The notes beneath the pieces were generated by a model. The model did no database searches, was not told where the DNA came from, and saw nothing but the letters and a program-made list of their open reading frames with translations. 30,852 nt of DNA from a virus: positions 1 to 30,852 of IMG/VR virus record IMGVR_UViG_3300009481_000059; one strand, given 5' to 3'. A program made the position numbers and the translations under genes. Below, one piece after another: positions 7,453 to 15,028 of this stretch. The first letter of the stretch is position 1, and each line of letters opens with the position of its first letter.

Positions 7453-7722
7453 ATGAGTAATCCACTTGTTTCATTCTTAAACTGGTATGATAGGCATTTA
7501 ACTGAGTCATTAGCTTTAAGTGCATTTATACTCTATCTTCAAATACCACACACGATTTCGGCTGCCGAGTGTTTTTTCGGTGGCGATGTCGGACTTTACG
7601 GTTTTCACCCGCTGACCGATTTTTTTCTCTATGGGATAGATTTATTAGAAATAATACCATTAATTGGTGTAACGTTGGCAATTATAGCTAGGATAAAGAG
7701 TAAATATGGACTTTCCAAATAA
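7453..7722 (+). CDS. Small membrane protein with two membrane segments
   Basis: 89 residues. Hydrophobic segments lie at about 17-37 (SLALSAFILYLQIPH) and 57-80 (FFLYGIDLLEIIPLIGVTLAIIA), with a polar loop containing AECFFGGDVGLYGFHPLTD between. A patch at about 7558-7625, coding for that loop, is visibly richer in G+C than the surroundings, a hint of a more recent acquisition from host DNA. No family recognised. It overlaps the methyltransferase gene by 17 bp. Confidence 0.75.
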   Translation: MSNPLVSFLNWYDRHLTESLALSAFILYLQIPHTISAAECFFGGDVGLYGFHPLTDFFLYGIDLLEIIPLIGVTLAIIARIKSKYGLSK

Positions 7723-8254
7723 AAAATATAATATTATTTATGCTGATCCTCCTTGGAAGTACAGGGATAAAAGACAAAATCCTAATTCAGATAGACCAGC
7801 TAGATATGGTGGTATATCTTATGATGTAATGGACACTAGTGATATATCTAATTTACCTGTTAATGAGATAGCAGAAGACAATTGTATGTTGTTTATGTGG
7901 GTTACTTTTCCAAATTTACAAATAGGTTTAGATGTTATTAAAGCGTGGGGTTTTGATTATAGAACTCTTGGGTTCTCATGGATAAAATTAAATAAAAAAA
8001 ATGAAAAACCATTTTTTGGGATAGGATATTATACAAAATCAAATTGTGAGTGCTGTTTAATAGGTGTCAAAGGTAAGCCTATTGTTGCGAGTAATCGTGT
8101 TTCTAGTGTAGTTATGACACCAAGAGAACGACATTCACAGAAACCTAATATAATACGTGATAAAATAGTAGAATTATGTGGGGATTTACCAAGAATTGAA
8201 TTGTTCGCTAGAACTAAAACAGAAGGTTGGGATGTTTGGGGAAATGAAGTGTGA
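7706..8254 (+). CDS. MT-A70-family adenine-N6 methyltransferase
   Basis: 182 residues. IIYADPPWKY (residues 10-19) is the catalytic DPPW motif; CMLFMWVTFPNLQIGLDVIKAWGF and SWIKLNK follow as in MT-A70 proteins, and RERHSQKPNIIRDKIVELCGDLPRIELFAR is the C-terminal motif of the family. It should transfer methyl from S-adenosylmethionine to adenine N6, most likely in DNA given the viral setting. No restriction partner is adjacent, so self-protection or marking of viral DNA is likelier than a restriction system. Confidence 0.92.
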   Translation: MDFPNKKYNIIYADPPWKYRDKRQNPNSDRPARYGGISYDVMDTSDISNLPVNEIAEDNCMLFMWVTFPNLQIGLDVIKAWGFDYRTLGFSWIKLNKKNEKPFFGIGYYTKSNCECCLIGVKGKPIVASNRVSSVVMTPRERHSQKPNIIRDKIVELCGDLPRIELFARTKTEGWDVWGNEV

Positions 8255-8351
8255 CAAATGTGGTGAAGAAATGAGAAAAATGACAGTATGTCATCAAATA
8301 TGTGAGAATTGTGGTGCAGTTGTAGATTGTTCTGATGGGGTGTTTGATTAA
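8244..8351 (+). CDS. 35-residue zinc ribbon
   Basis: MKCDKCGEEMRKMTVCHQIC, then ENCGAVVDC: two CxxC pairs plus extra cysteines, the layout of a rubredoxin-like zinc ribbon with an acidic end. It overlaps the methyltransferase stop by 11 bp and its stop shares a base with the next ATG (TAATG), so it sits in the operon in a translated position. Confidence 0.7.
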   Translation: MKCDKCGEEMRKMTVCHQICENCGAVVDCSDGVFD

Positions 8352-8893
8352 TGGAAATTGTATTTGAAACTAAACATTTAGATAAAAAATTATATCAAAA
8401 ATTAATTTTACATTATATATATGAGCATTATCACTACAAAGATTATGATAAATTAATGAAACAAGATAAATGGAAGATTACTTTAGTTAGTACAAAAGAA
8501 TTTGATAGATCATTTTATTCAGGTGTTCCAAATGATCAATTAGATTATAGTATTCCTCATGGTGTTACAGGTCAAGGAACTGTTATTTGTTATTTAACAG
8601 ATAGTACCAACCCACTTATTATGTTACAAAATATGTCAGTTATTTGTCATGAATTAGCCCATATGATTTTAATGGTTTATTATCCAAATAAGTTAACAAC
8701 ACAAAGGTATGATGATTTTTATGGAAAAGCAGGTGATCAAAGAAAGTTTTTTTCTTCAGAAGTACATGATAGAGTTGCAGAAGGTAGAGTAAAGCAGTTT
8801 AAATACCCAAAAGCATTTAGAAGATACCAAAATTACATTGGTGTTGACATAACTGATATTACTAACAATAGAAAATCTTTTGATATTAAGTAG
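8351..8893 (+). CDS. Zincin-like metallopeptidase (HELAH)
   Basis: 180 residues. VICHELAHMILMVYYP holds the HExxH motif at about residue 103; a downstream EVHDRVAEGRVKQFKYP gives acidic and His candidates for the third ligand. The fold order (strands, then HExxH helix) is that of small zincins. No signal peptide, so it acts in the cytoplasm. One of three HExxH proteins within 4 kb. Substrate unknown. Confidence 0.8.
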   Translation: MEIVFETKHLDKKLYQKLILHYIYEHYHYKDYDKLMKQDKWKITLVSTKEFDRSFYSGVPNDQLDYSIPHGVTGQGTVICYLTDSTNPLIMLQNMSVICHELAHMILMVYYPNKLTTQRYDDFYGKAGDQRKFFSSEVHDRVAEGRVKQFKYPKAFRRYQNYIGVDITDITNNRKSFDIK

Positions 8894-9089
8894 TAGTAAG
8901 TTTATTTGTACTGTAAAATATTTTTACTTTATTTCTAACTAATCCATTACAACAAGAACATCTTCTTCTTCCTTCATTTTTATTTTCTTTATGTGTGTGT
9001 TTTTTAGGAATATATTTTGCACAATTTTGACAATAGTAGTTTTTTTCACCTTGCTGTCTTTCAAAACGTGAACAAGTATTTTTACACAT
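8886..9089 (-). CDS. Basic zinc-ribbon protein
   Basis: 67 residues. CQNC and CSCC pairs plus an N-terminal MCKNTC, in a Lys/Arg/His-rich chain (KKHTHKENKNEGRRR). A TATA box at 9111-9120 lies 26 bp upstream, inside the end of the neighbouring gene, so it may be expressed separately from the long leftward operon. Converges with and overlaps the 8351 gene by 8 bp. Confidence 0.7.
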   Translation of the reverse strand: MCKNTCSRFERQQGEKNYYCQNCAKYIPKKHTHKENKNEGRRRCSCCNGLVRNKVKIFYSTNKLTTT

Positions 9090-9110
9090 TATTTTATTTT
9101 ATTTTCACTT

Positions 9111-9120
9111 CTATATAAAT
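9111..9120 (-). promoter_or_regulatory. TATA box for the 9089 gene
   Basis: ATTTATATAG on the minus strand, centred 26-27 bp before the ATG at 9089. Confidence 0.6.
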
Positions 9121-9386
9121 CATTTCATTAAGTCATTTATTACAGAACCACCAAGTAGTGCTTCTTCTGATAAATCTTCAAATATTTCTTTAACATCTTC
9201 ATTTGTCAAGTTTCTACATCTTGTTGATAAAATTACTTTTATATCATTTTGTTCTTCTGCTGTTATACTCATTTTTTCAGAATCTTCTAATTGTTCACCT
9301 TCTTTATTATATCTACTTCCTATTATTCTTAAAGTTGATAAAGTTATAAAGTGATGTATGAATCTTTCTCTTTCTGTTAAACTCAA
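9120..9386 (-). CDS. Hypothetical helical protein
   Basis: 88 residues, all-helical, acidic C-terminal half (EDVKEIFEDLSEEALLGG). Start is a TTG at 9386, chosen because it overlaps the upstream stop (TTGA) and has GGAG at 9397-9400 with the leader also seen at 11297 and 19508. No family recognised. Confidence 0.7.
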   Translation of the reverse strand: MSLTERERFIHHFITLSTLRIIGSRYNKEGEQLEDSEKMSITAEEQNDIKVILSTRCRNLTNEDVKEIFEDLSEEALLGGSVINDLMK

Positions 9387-9547
9387 TTTTTATTTTCTCC
9401 ATATAATATTTCATGAGCTTGTAGATATCTTTTTAATCCATCATCATCTCTTTTTTCTAATTCACTTTCACTTTCAACGTGCATTGGTATGAATAATGAT
9501 TCTTGCAATTTAATTATTCTTTTTATAGCCTTTTCTCGTTTAAACAA
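9383..9547 (-). CDS. 54-residue hypothetical protein with TTG start
   Basis: Begins (M)FKREKAIKRIIKLQESLFIP and ends GLKRYLQAHEILYGENKN. The TTG at 9547 overlaps the stop of the VWA gene and the TGA overlaps the next TTG, so the reading frame exactly fills the gap. Amphipathic basic helix followed by an acidic and then a helical segment. Confidence 0.6.
   Translation of the reverse strand: MFKREKAIKRIIKLQESLFIPMHVESESELEKRDDDGLKRYLQAHEILYGENKN
9387..9400 (-). promoter_or_regulatory. Ribosome binding site deciding a TTG start
   Basis: GGAGAAAATAAAAA directly before the TTG at 9386; nearly identical leaders precede 11297 and 19508. Confidence 0.6.
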
Positions 9548-11297
9548 GTGTACTCATTACTATGTTTCTGAATTGTTTTATAACTTTTTCGCTACCTAAT
9601 TCTGCATTAGCCACACTTACTATATTCTTACCACCAAATAGTTCTTTCATTGTTTCATGTACCCATAATCTTGGATTTATAACGACAAATATTATGTTTG
9701 GTGTGACTCTCATAGCTTTTACATATGATTTCTTACATAGTTTATAGTAATGATTTCTTTGCATACGAACACCATTTTTCCAATAATTTGGAACTCCATC
9801 AGTGACAACAATCATTAATTTCTTGTTACCTCTCATTTCTTTTAATGTTCTAGCTGAATATTCGAGTGCTAAATGTGTTGGCGTTCCATTATAATCATTC
9901 GTAACAGTTACATTTCGTACATCTGATATACTCTTTATTTCTGTTAAACCAACACTACCTTCACCATTACTACCCCATATATTCCCTTTTAGTTCTATGT
10001 TTGGAATGTTTTCAAGTGACTTGTATAACGTAGCCACAAGATTTCTTGCAATATCTATTCTACTATATGATTTCATAGAAGAAGAAGCATCTATTGATAT
10101 TAATATAGAACCACCTCTAGCAGTTTTCATATTCGTGAAACTTTTACCAATATCAACACCTCTTGTAATATTATTTATGTATGAATCAACATTTACGTCA
10201 TGCCCATGATAATCTACATATGGTTTTAATCCCATCTGTAAGTGTTTGAATACCCTGTTTAACTTATTTGCAGTTGAATAATCAGGTACAAATTTTGCAG
10301 TTTGTCTTTCAATTCTCTTTATACTAGAAGGCGTATTATCATAAGTTGCTGCTTCTGCCAATATTGTTTCTTGAATATCATTATATTCTTCTTCGCCCAA
10401 ATCTTTACCTGTTTGTATTAAATCTTGTTTTTGATCATCACTTACTTTTGAAGAATCATTGTTAGCTAATTCTTGTAAATCTTCTGGAATTTGTTCACCA
10501 GCACCATACGCTTCTGATGTACTATCCCATGAACTAATATGTCTATTTCTTTCATGTCGTGCTTCTGATCGTTCACCTGTTTCTTCTCTAATAGCTTCTG
10601 ATATTTGTGTTGCTGATTGATGTAAATCATTAGCACTACCTTCACCAGCACTACATATTTGTTCTGCTTTCTCTTTTTGGTTATTACGTTGTTCCAAATA
10701 GTCATCTAAAACATCTTTTATTGTGATTAAGATTCGTAATGCACCATATTTATCAGTACCTTTTACATCTTCCATAGCTTGTTCTAGTCTTGGAAAGTAT
10801 CTAGTTCTAAAAACTGTATCACTTCTCATACATCTTATTGCAAATAATATATTTATTGGGTTTGCATTTATTGGTTCATCTTCTAAGTCTTTATCAGGTA
10901 TTGTTTGTCCTAAACCTTTTAAAGTTGTATTGAATCTCTTTCCATATGCCAAGTATTCTCGTCTTAAATGAGATTCTATTCTTTCATCTTCCAATAAATT
11001 ATAAACATTAAAGTAAAAGTCAGTGTTATCCCAATCTTTCATTAATTTATCAACTTGATAAAATGGGCTTTGATATAATATATGAGCTAATTCATGTATT
11101 AATGCAGTATATTTTGGTATATGTTTAATTGTTGGTGTGGCAATATTTACTTTATAATCTCTTCCGTTTACTCTTTTACACCAATTATCCCCAGCTTTAT
11201 ACTGTATATCTATCCTACAATCTCTAACATATTCAACTATACTAGATGATTTATCAAATAATTCTTTCTCAGGTAATAAGTCTAGGTTTCTAGGCAT
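9540..11297 (-). CDS. Zincin-like domain fused to a von Willebrand A domain (CobT-like)
   Basis: 585 residues. The N-terminal part has ALIHELAHILY (HExxH, 68-72) followed by NLLEDERIESHLRREY (101-116), which gives the downstream glutamate of a zincin. An acidic, Ser/Gln-rich linker occupies about 205-310. The VWA domain starts near 395: SIDASSSM (MIDAS D-x-S-x-S, 403-407), GTPTH (T473), VVTDG (D500). MoxR-type ATPases work with VWA partners to remodel or load metal into target proteins; the matching ATPase is encoded three genes upstream (11783). It may be annotated elsewhere as cobaltochelatase CobT, but no cobalamin gene is near and the zincin half makes that unlikely. Confidence 0.88.
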   Translation of the reverse strand: MPRNLDLLPEKELFDKSSSIVEYVRDCRIDIQYKAGDNWCKRVNGRDYKVNIATPTIKHIPKYTALIHELAHILYQSPFYQVDKLMKDWDNTDFYFNVYNLLEDERIESHLRREYLAYGKRFNTTLKGLGQTIPDKDLEDEPINANPINILFAIRCMRSDTVFRTRYFPRLEQAMEDVKGTDKYGALRILITIKDVLDDYLEQRNNQKEKAEQICSAGEGSANDLHQSATQISEAIREETGERSEARHERNRHISSWDSTSEAYGAGEQIPEDLQELANNDSSKVSDDQKQDLIQTGKDLGEEEYNDIQETILAEAATYDNTPSSIKRIERQTAKFVPDYSTANKLNRVFKHLQMGLKPYVDYHGHDVNVDSYINNITRGVDIGKSFTNMKTARGGSILISIDASSSMKSYSRIDIARNLVATLYKSLENIPNIELKGNIWGSNGEGSVGLTEIKSISDVRNVTVTNDYNGTPTHLALEYSARTLKEMRGNKKLMIVVTDGVPNYWKNGVRMQRNHYYKLCKKSYVKAMRVTPNIIFVVINPRLWVHETMKELFGGKNIVSVANAELGSEKVIKQFRNIVMSTLV

Positions 11298-11499
11298 TTT
11301 TATTTCTCCTACTCATCAATATAGAAAACTCTTCTATTAATTGATCTCGTTTTATTATTTTTTTCATAATTCTATGTTTTACTGTTTTAGAGTCCCAACC
11401 TGCTCTTATTAAGAGATCAACATCATCACATATCTCAAATTCTGTGTCACTCCAAGCTTCCATTATTTCTTCTTCTTGTTCTTTTTGATGTTTATTCAT
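11290..11499 (-). CDS. 69-residue acidic hypothetical protein
   Basis: Begins MNKHQKEQEEEIMEAWSDTE; C-terminus is a basic helix (VKHRIMKKIIKRDQLIEEF). Lies between the MoxR and VWA genes and overlaps both neighbours by 4-8 bp, so it may be an adaptor of that machine; inference from position only. Confidence 0.7.
   Translation of the reverse strand: MNKHQKEQEEEIMEAWSDTEFEICDDVDLLIRAGWDSKTVKHRIMKKIIKRDQLIEEFSILMSRRNKNA
11298..11310 (-). promoter_or_regulatory. Ribosome binding site of the zincin-VWA gene
   Basis: AGGAGAAATAAAA before the ATG at 11297, a clear Shine-Dalgarno match in contrast to the leaderless rightward genes. Confidence 0.65.
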
Positions 11500-11783
11500 T
11501 TATCCATCATGTCAAACTTAAATGTGACAGCTTTATTTCTTCGTTTTTTTGTTCTGTTTCTTGAACTTGTAGTAGGTGTTATTCTAGCATTAACATGGCA
11601 ACATGGACACATAACTTTAGCACCATTCTTATTTGGTGTTAAATGTGTTTTAAGAAAGAAAACATTACAATGCCTACAAAAAGCATTTTCCTTGTAAACA
11701 TCTTCACCTTGAGAATGTCGCATATTCTTACTTAATCTTCCACAAATGCCTTTGCATAAGCTTCCCTTTATTGTGCAAGGCAT
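11496..11783 (-). CDS. Zinc-ribbon protein of the MoxR-VWA cluster
   Basis: 95 residues. Central zinc ribbon CRHC ... CPCC (about residues 36-64), with extra cysteines near the N-terminus (C3, C10, C14), and a basic tail (TTSSRNRTKKRRNK). The start ATG overlaps the stop of the MoxR gene by one base. Nucleic-acid binding or an adaptor role is possible. Confidence 0.75.
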   Translation of the reverse strand: MPCTIKGSLCKGICGRLSKNMRHSQGEDVYKENAFCRHCNVFFLKTHLTPNKNGAKVMCPCCHVNARITPTTSSRNRTKKRRNKAVTFKFDMMDK

Positions 11784-12682
11784 TATATATTCACCCCAAA
11801 TGTATCAGAAGCACGTACTCGTATGAATTCTCGTTCACTAGGATCACTGTATTTAATTAAGAATACTTCTCTCAATGTATCTCTTAGAATGTCAGTTGAA
11901 TATGCTTTCTGTTCTTTAACATTAATATCCAAATTGGTTCTATAATGGTTAAGAAATTGTGATATATCTCTTATAGATAAAGCGTACTCAACCTCACCTT
12001 TCACTCTCATAGCATAAACATCTTGCACGAATTTCAGTAATGGTGCTTTAACACTAGATTCATTGATGTTTTCCCAATTCATTATTCTATCAATATCTTC
12101 TGATTTTGGATATGCCCATGCTCTTCCTATGAATCTTGATCTCAAATCTTCTGTCATAGTATTGATTCCAGCATATGTAATAGGATTTACAGTCCAAACA
12201 ATAGATAGTTTACAACCTTCATTCAATTTGTATGTTTTACCATTTGCTACTATACTACTTCTTCCATCACAAATACTATTCCACCATCTTTGTATATCAT
12301 GGTCTTGTGAGTTTGCATCGTCACCATATAATAGTGCGTGTCCATAATGATTTGCAACTTCTATTGCTGTTGGTAACAATCCTAATCTGAATACTGTTCC
12401 ATCACGATTTATTTCTCTGTTTCCAATTAAATCATATTTTGTAGTACCACTACCAACAGGTTCAGTAACTAATGCTATATTGTTTTGTTTACAAATTGTA
12501 TGTACAAGTAGAGTTTTACCTTGACCTTTCTCTGATTCTATCAAATATGGAATATTTCTTTTTAATACTGCTTTCTCAAGGTCTTTTCTTTCAGTACCTA
12601 TTTCAATATATTTATCCCAAACCAAGATATTACTTGGATCATATTGTTCATAATCTATTTCGGCTATTTTTTCTTCGTTCAT
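11783..12682 (-). CDS. MoxR/CobS-type AAA+ ATPase
   Basis: 299 residues. Walker A ESEKGQGKT (49-57), the MoxR-type TTKYDLIGNRE segment (80-90, normally D/E-L-x-G), Walker B LLYGDDAN (117-124, with DDA in place of the usual DEIN), sensor I N166 in TVNP, and RSRF (181-184). These ATPases form hexamers that act with a VWA partner; that partner is at 9540. It overlaps its downstream neighbour by 1 bp and its upstream neighbour by 4 bp. The replaced Walker B glutamate could slow ATP hydrolysis. Confidence 0.9.
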   Translation of the reverse strand: MNEEKIAEIDYEQYDPSNILVWDKYIEIGTERKDLEKAVLKRNIPYLIESEKGQGKTLLVHTICKQNNIALVTEPVGSGTTKYDLIGNREINRDGTVFRLGLLPTAIEVANHYGHALLYGDDANSQDHDIQRWWNSICDGRSSIVANGKTYKLNEGCKLSIVWTVNPITYAGINTMTEDLRSRFIGRAWAYPKSEDIDRIMNWENINESSVKAPLLKFVQDVYAMRVKGEVEYALSIRDISQFLNHYRTNLDINVKEQKAYSTDILRDTLREVFLIKYSDPSEREFIRVRASDTFGVNI

Positions 12683-13002
12683 TCTAATCTATAAAATGTT
12701 CCTCGGACATATGAATCTTTTGTTAGAGTAACTCTTGCTATCATTTTTGCACATTTTTCATCTCTTCCACAACATTTTCTACTACTACCGTCACCATATT
12801 TAACTTCATAGTTGACATTTCCTAACTTTAGTCCCTTGCATATATACTCTCTCACTTCTTTTTTATTCTCTAATCTGATCATAAGATTATGTGGTTTTTC
12901 CAATAGTCTATTATACCTCATACCTATCTTACCTTCAAATCTTCTCATGGCAAGTTCTTTCATATTAATACCACCTATTCGTTTCATTGTTCTAAGGTTC
13001 AT
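12679..13002 (-). CDS. Basic cysteine-containing hypothetical protein
   Basis: 107 residues, or about 94 from an internal MKELAM start. Strongly basic N-terminal half, then SSRKCCGRDEKCAKMIARVTL with three close cysteines that may bind zinc. Ends TKDSYVRGTFYRLE. Overlaps MoxR by 4 bp. No family recognised. Confidence 0.65.
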   Translation of the reverse strand: MNLRTMKRIGGINMKELAMRRFEGKIGMRYNRLLEKPHNLMIRLENKKEVREYICKGLKLGNVNYEVKYGDGSSRKCCGRDEKCAKMIARVTLTKDSYVRGTFYRLE

Positions 13003-13721
13003 TAGTAATTTATCTCCGTTTTATTCATACTATCAGGTATTAAGTTGCTACATAACATAGTTCTTGCTGGTTTACCAAATATCTTTTTCTTTTTATTACT
13101 CTTGACAATCAAGGTATTCCACTTAGATTTAGTTAGTACACCTCTACACTCATGTTCATCAGCACTAGAAGCTATAAACCAATCACCCTTCAAAGTTTCA
13201 ACCATATCTAACAATGTGTTATAGTATTGTGGTATGGATTGATCACATACGAAAAAGTCATTATGTGTATAGATTTTTTTTCTCCAAGGTGGATCAATCA
13301 TAAAGAACGTATTCTCTGAGTCAACAGCTTGTATAGTTTTCTCATATGAAACACCTGTAATTGTTGCTTCAGGGAATTCTTTTTGACAAAATTCTTGTGA
13401 GTGAGGTGATAAATCATTAAGATATATTTCCATTCTTTCTTTGAAAAATCTATAACCATATTCATTTAGAACTTCTTTTCCACTTTTTTCTTTATCTCTC
13501 AAAACTTCATATGTTCTTGCTTTACCAGCAAATGGTTCACAATAAACTTCATATGAATCTCTACCTTCTGGTATTAATCTATACCAAAGTGCAACTATCT
13601 GATCTGCTGTTAAAGACATACCAGCAGTTCCACCTAGTAATTTTTTACCCCATACACTAGTTCTTTTATCGTTCATATCGCCACTACCAAATTGGTTAGC
13701 CCATTTTTTAGGTTCGGTCAT
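13002..13721 (-). CDS. Adenine-N6 DNA methyltransferase (DPPW type, Dam-like order)
   Basis: 239 residues. SAM-binding motif I is CEPFAGKAR (61-69), motif II-III region YLNDLSPHSQEF (100-111), catalytic motif IV MIDPPWRKKIY (141-151). This motif order (FxG first, DPPW later) is that of D12/Dam-like amino methyltransferases, unlike the MT-A70 enzyme at 7706, so the virus carries two unrelated adenine methylases. Target unknown; GATC is an attractive guess because of the GATC cluster at 21567-21792. Confidence 0.88.
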   Translation of the reverse strand: MTEPKKWANQFGSGDMNDKRTSVWGKKLLGGTAGMSLTADQIVALWYRLIPEGRDSYEVYCEPFAGKARTYEVLRDKEKSGKEVLNEYGYRFFKERMEIYLNDLSPHSQEFCQKEFPEATITGVSYEKTIQAVDSENTFFMIDPPWRKKIYTHNDFFVCDQSIPQYYNTLLDMVETLKGDWFIASSADEHECRGVLTKSKWNTLIVKSNKKKKIFGKPARTMLCSNLIPDSMNKTEINY

Positions 13722-14029
13722 AATCCTAGCTTCTCCAATTTTTTATGTAATTCTAGTCTTGATTCTTCTGACAATTCATTAAAGTATTCCATGAGATAGT
13801 TGTATGCTTTAATTTGGTTTTTAAACATACGATATTGTACTCTATCTTGCCATTTTTCATGATCTTTGTTACATTTTTTTCCTTTTCTCATTCTACCTTG
13901 ACCAACTTCTATACAATCACAAGCTAATTTTTCTCTCATAATTAATTCCATTATTTTACCATCAACTTCTTCCCATTCATGGTTAACTATTGGTTTTTCC
14001 ATGCCACCTTTTTTATTATTCATTTTCAT
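13718..14029 (-). CDS. Basic hypothetical protein
   Basis: 103 residues. Start could be 14029 or an internal Met in the KMNNKKGGMEK segment. Contains ACDCIEVGQGRMRKGKKCNKD with three cysteines, and a helical C-terminus (YLMEYFNELSEESRLELHKKLE). Overlaps both neighbours by 4 bp. Confidence 0.65.
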   Translation of the reverse strand: MKMNNKKGGMEKPIVNHEWEEVDGKIMELIMREKLACDCIEVGQGRMRKGKKCNKDHEKWQDRVQYRMFKNQIKAYNYLMEYFNELSEESRLELHKKLEKLGL

Positions 14030-14166
14030 TGTTCACAACCACACAAGCTACAGTAATCATCTGGAAGTTCTTTAAGTTCTTCTTTACACATAAAACATTT
14101 AACAAATACTGCACCGTTTTTAGCTCCACATGAAGCACAGAAAATATATTCTAAGTTCCAATTCAT
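14026..14166 (-). CDS. 46-residue double zinc-ribbon protein
   Basis: FCASCGAKNGAVFVKCFMC then DDYCSLCGCEQ: three CxxC pairs in 46 residues, a compact treble-cleft or ribbon pair. Both ends overlap neighbours through ATGA. Confidence 0.7.
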   Translation of the reverse strand: MNWNLEYIFCASCGAKNGAVFVKCFMCKEELKELPDDYCSLCGCEQ

Positions 14167-14387
14167 TCTTCTATTTTTTCCCCTCTTGACATTTTAACTG
14201 CAATCACATGATAACAATTCAATGTGTGTTGAAATCCTAGACAGTCACAATCATATTCATTATTTATAATCTGAACTGTATGTGTTTTTGATTCGTCACT
14301 TTTAGAAGGTAATATCCAAGTTTTCTCATCAACAGTAGTTATTTTACCTAATATTTCTGTGGCTTTCTTTACTTGTTGTATACTCAT
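14163..14387 (-). CDS. SWIM-type zinc finger protein
   Basis: 74 residues. YDCDCLGFQHTLNCYHVIAVK fits the SWIM pattern C-x-C-x(n)-C-x-H, preceded by strands (WILPSKSD, HTVQIINN) as in SWIM domains. SWIM proteins bind DNA or partner proteins and often accompany recombinases. Contained in the ATGA-coupled chain. Confidence 0.8.
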   Translation of the reverse strand: MSIQQVKKATEILGKITTVDEKTWILPSKSDESKTHTVQIINNEYDCDCLGFQHTLNCYHVIAVKMSRGEKIEE

Positions 14388-14521
14388 AATGCTTTAAGCT
14401 CCTTCATCTTTTCTTTTACTTCAAAGATTACGTCCTCTGTATTTATGAATTCATCTAAATTTTCTTTTATAGATTTAACTGCTTCAAGCAAATCTTCAGT
14501 AAATTCATTTATATCTCTCAT
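14384..14521 (-). CDS. 45-residue acidic helical protein
   Basis: MRDINEFTEDLLEAVKSIKE and VIFEVKEKMKELKAL give two amphipathic helices, likely a coiled-coil hairpin. Overlaps the SWIM gene start by 4 bp (ATGA). Confidence 0.65.
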   Translation of the reverse strand: MRDINEFTEDLLEAVKSIKENLDEFINTEDVIFEVKEKMKELKAL

Positions 14522-14523
14522 TT

Positions 14524-14721
14524 TTACCACTCTACTGGACAATCTCTATCATTGATTACCCAGTGCATTTTCTTTTTTTTATTTGTCATAATTTTATATC
14601 CTTTTTTGCTAGGTGGAAGTTCCATATATAAACCATCTTCTAAATCATGAATAATTATTCCTTCTTCATGTTTAAAATTACAGCTAACATATCTTGGTTC
14701 TTGATCCCAATCTTTATTCAA
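14524..14721 (-). CDS. 65-residue hypothetical protein with TTG start
   Basis: Start is a TTG at 14721 overlapping the upstream stop (TTGA). Beta-rich chain: RYVSCNFKHEEGIIIHDLED, LYMELPPSKKGYKI, KKMHWVINDRDCPVEW. No family recognised. Confidence 0.6.
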   Translation of the reverse strand: MNKDWDQEPRYVSCNFKHEEGIIIHDLEDGLYMELPPSKKGYKIMTNKKKKMHWVINDRDCPVEW

Positions 14722-14861
14722 TCTAAATCATTCCTTGATTCTTCATATGCGATACCAGCTTCATTGGCACATTCTTCACACATATTGTTATCATCTGTAC
14801 ATTCAACTGTTTCATTACAGGCTTCACATATAGGAAAGTCATGTTCAAAATTTGCGTTCAT
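14718..14861 (-). CDS. 47-residue acidic zinc ribbon
   Basis: PICEACNETVEC then NNMCEECANEAG: two CxxC pairs with an acidic surface. Preceded by a 20-bp gap holding the conserved 16-base repeat found again at 19542. Confidence 0.65.
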   Translation of the reverse strand: MNANFEHDFPICEACNETVECTDDNNMCEECANEAGIAYEESRNDLD

Positions 14862-14870
14862 TTTATTTTT

Positions 14871-14886
14871 TTTCTATTGACTCACC
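14871..14886. repeat. 16-bp repeat, copy 1
   Basis: TTTCTATTGACTCACC, identical to 19542-19557. Both copies sit between a tiny ORF ending in Trp-rich residues and the start of the next leftward gene. Confidence 0.6.
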
Positions 14887-15028
14887 ATTGTTTCCTCATT
14901 ATGAATTGTATTACATTATTCATTGTAAAATATATCCCTTGACGAGTAAATCCCCATTTAAACTCGTCAAGAGATGTAGTCATTACACTCGTATGTTTGC
15001 AATAGTTGACTAATCTATTTACTATCAT
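14882..15028 (-). CDS. 48-residue hypothetical protein
   Basis: MIVNRLVNYCKHTSVMTTSL at the N-terminus; ends MNNVIQFIMRKQW. ATG overlaps the upstream stop (ATGA). The last 13 residues resemble the 17-residue ORF at 19545-19598, pointing to a local duplication. Confidence 0.55.
   Translation of the reverse strand: MIVNRLVNYCKHTSVMTTSLDEFKWGFTRQGIYFTMNNVIQFIMRKQW

Noticed and set aside
7706-8254. Restriction-modification system around the MT-A70 methylase
   Set aside because: Neighbours are a membrane protein, a zinc ribbon and a zincin; the HNH gene at 6416 belongs to the RadA operon.
10466-10971. ORFs inside the zincin-VWA gene in other frames
   Set aside because: Low-complexity shadows of the acidic linker; no motifs or start signals.
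9540-12682. Cobaltochelatase CobS/CobT for cobalamin synthesis
   Set aside because: No other cobalamin gene; the VWA partner carries a zincin half, and generic MoxR-VWA pairing explains the similarity.
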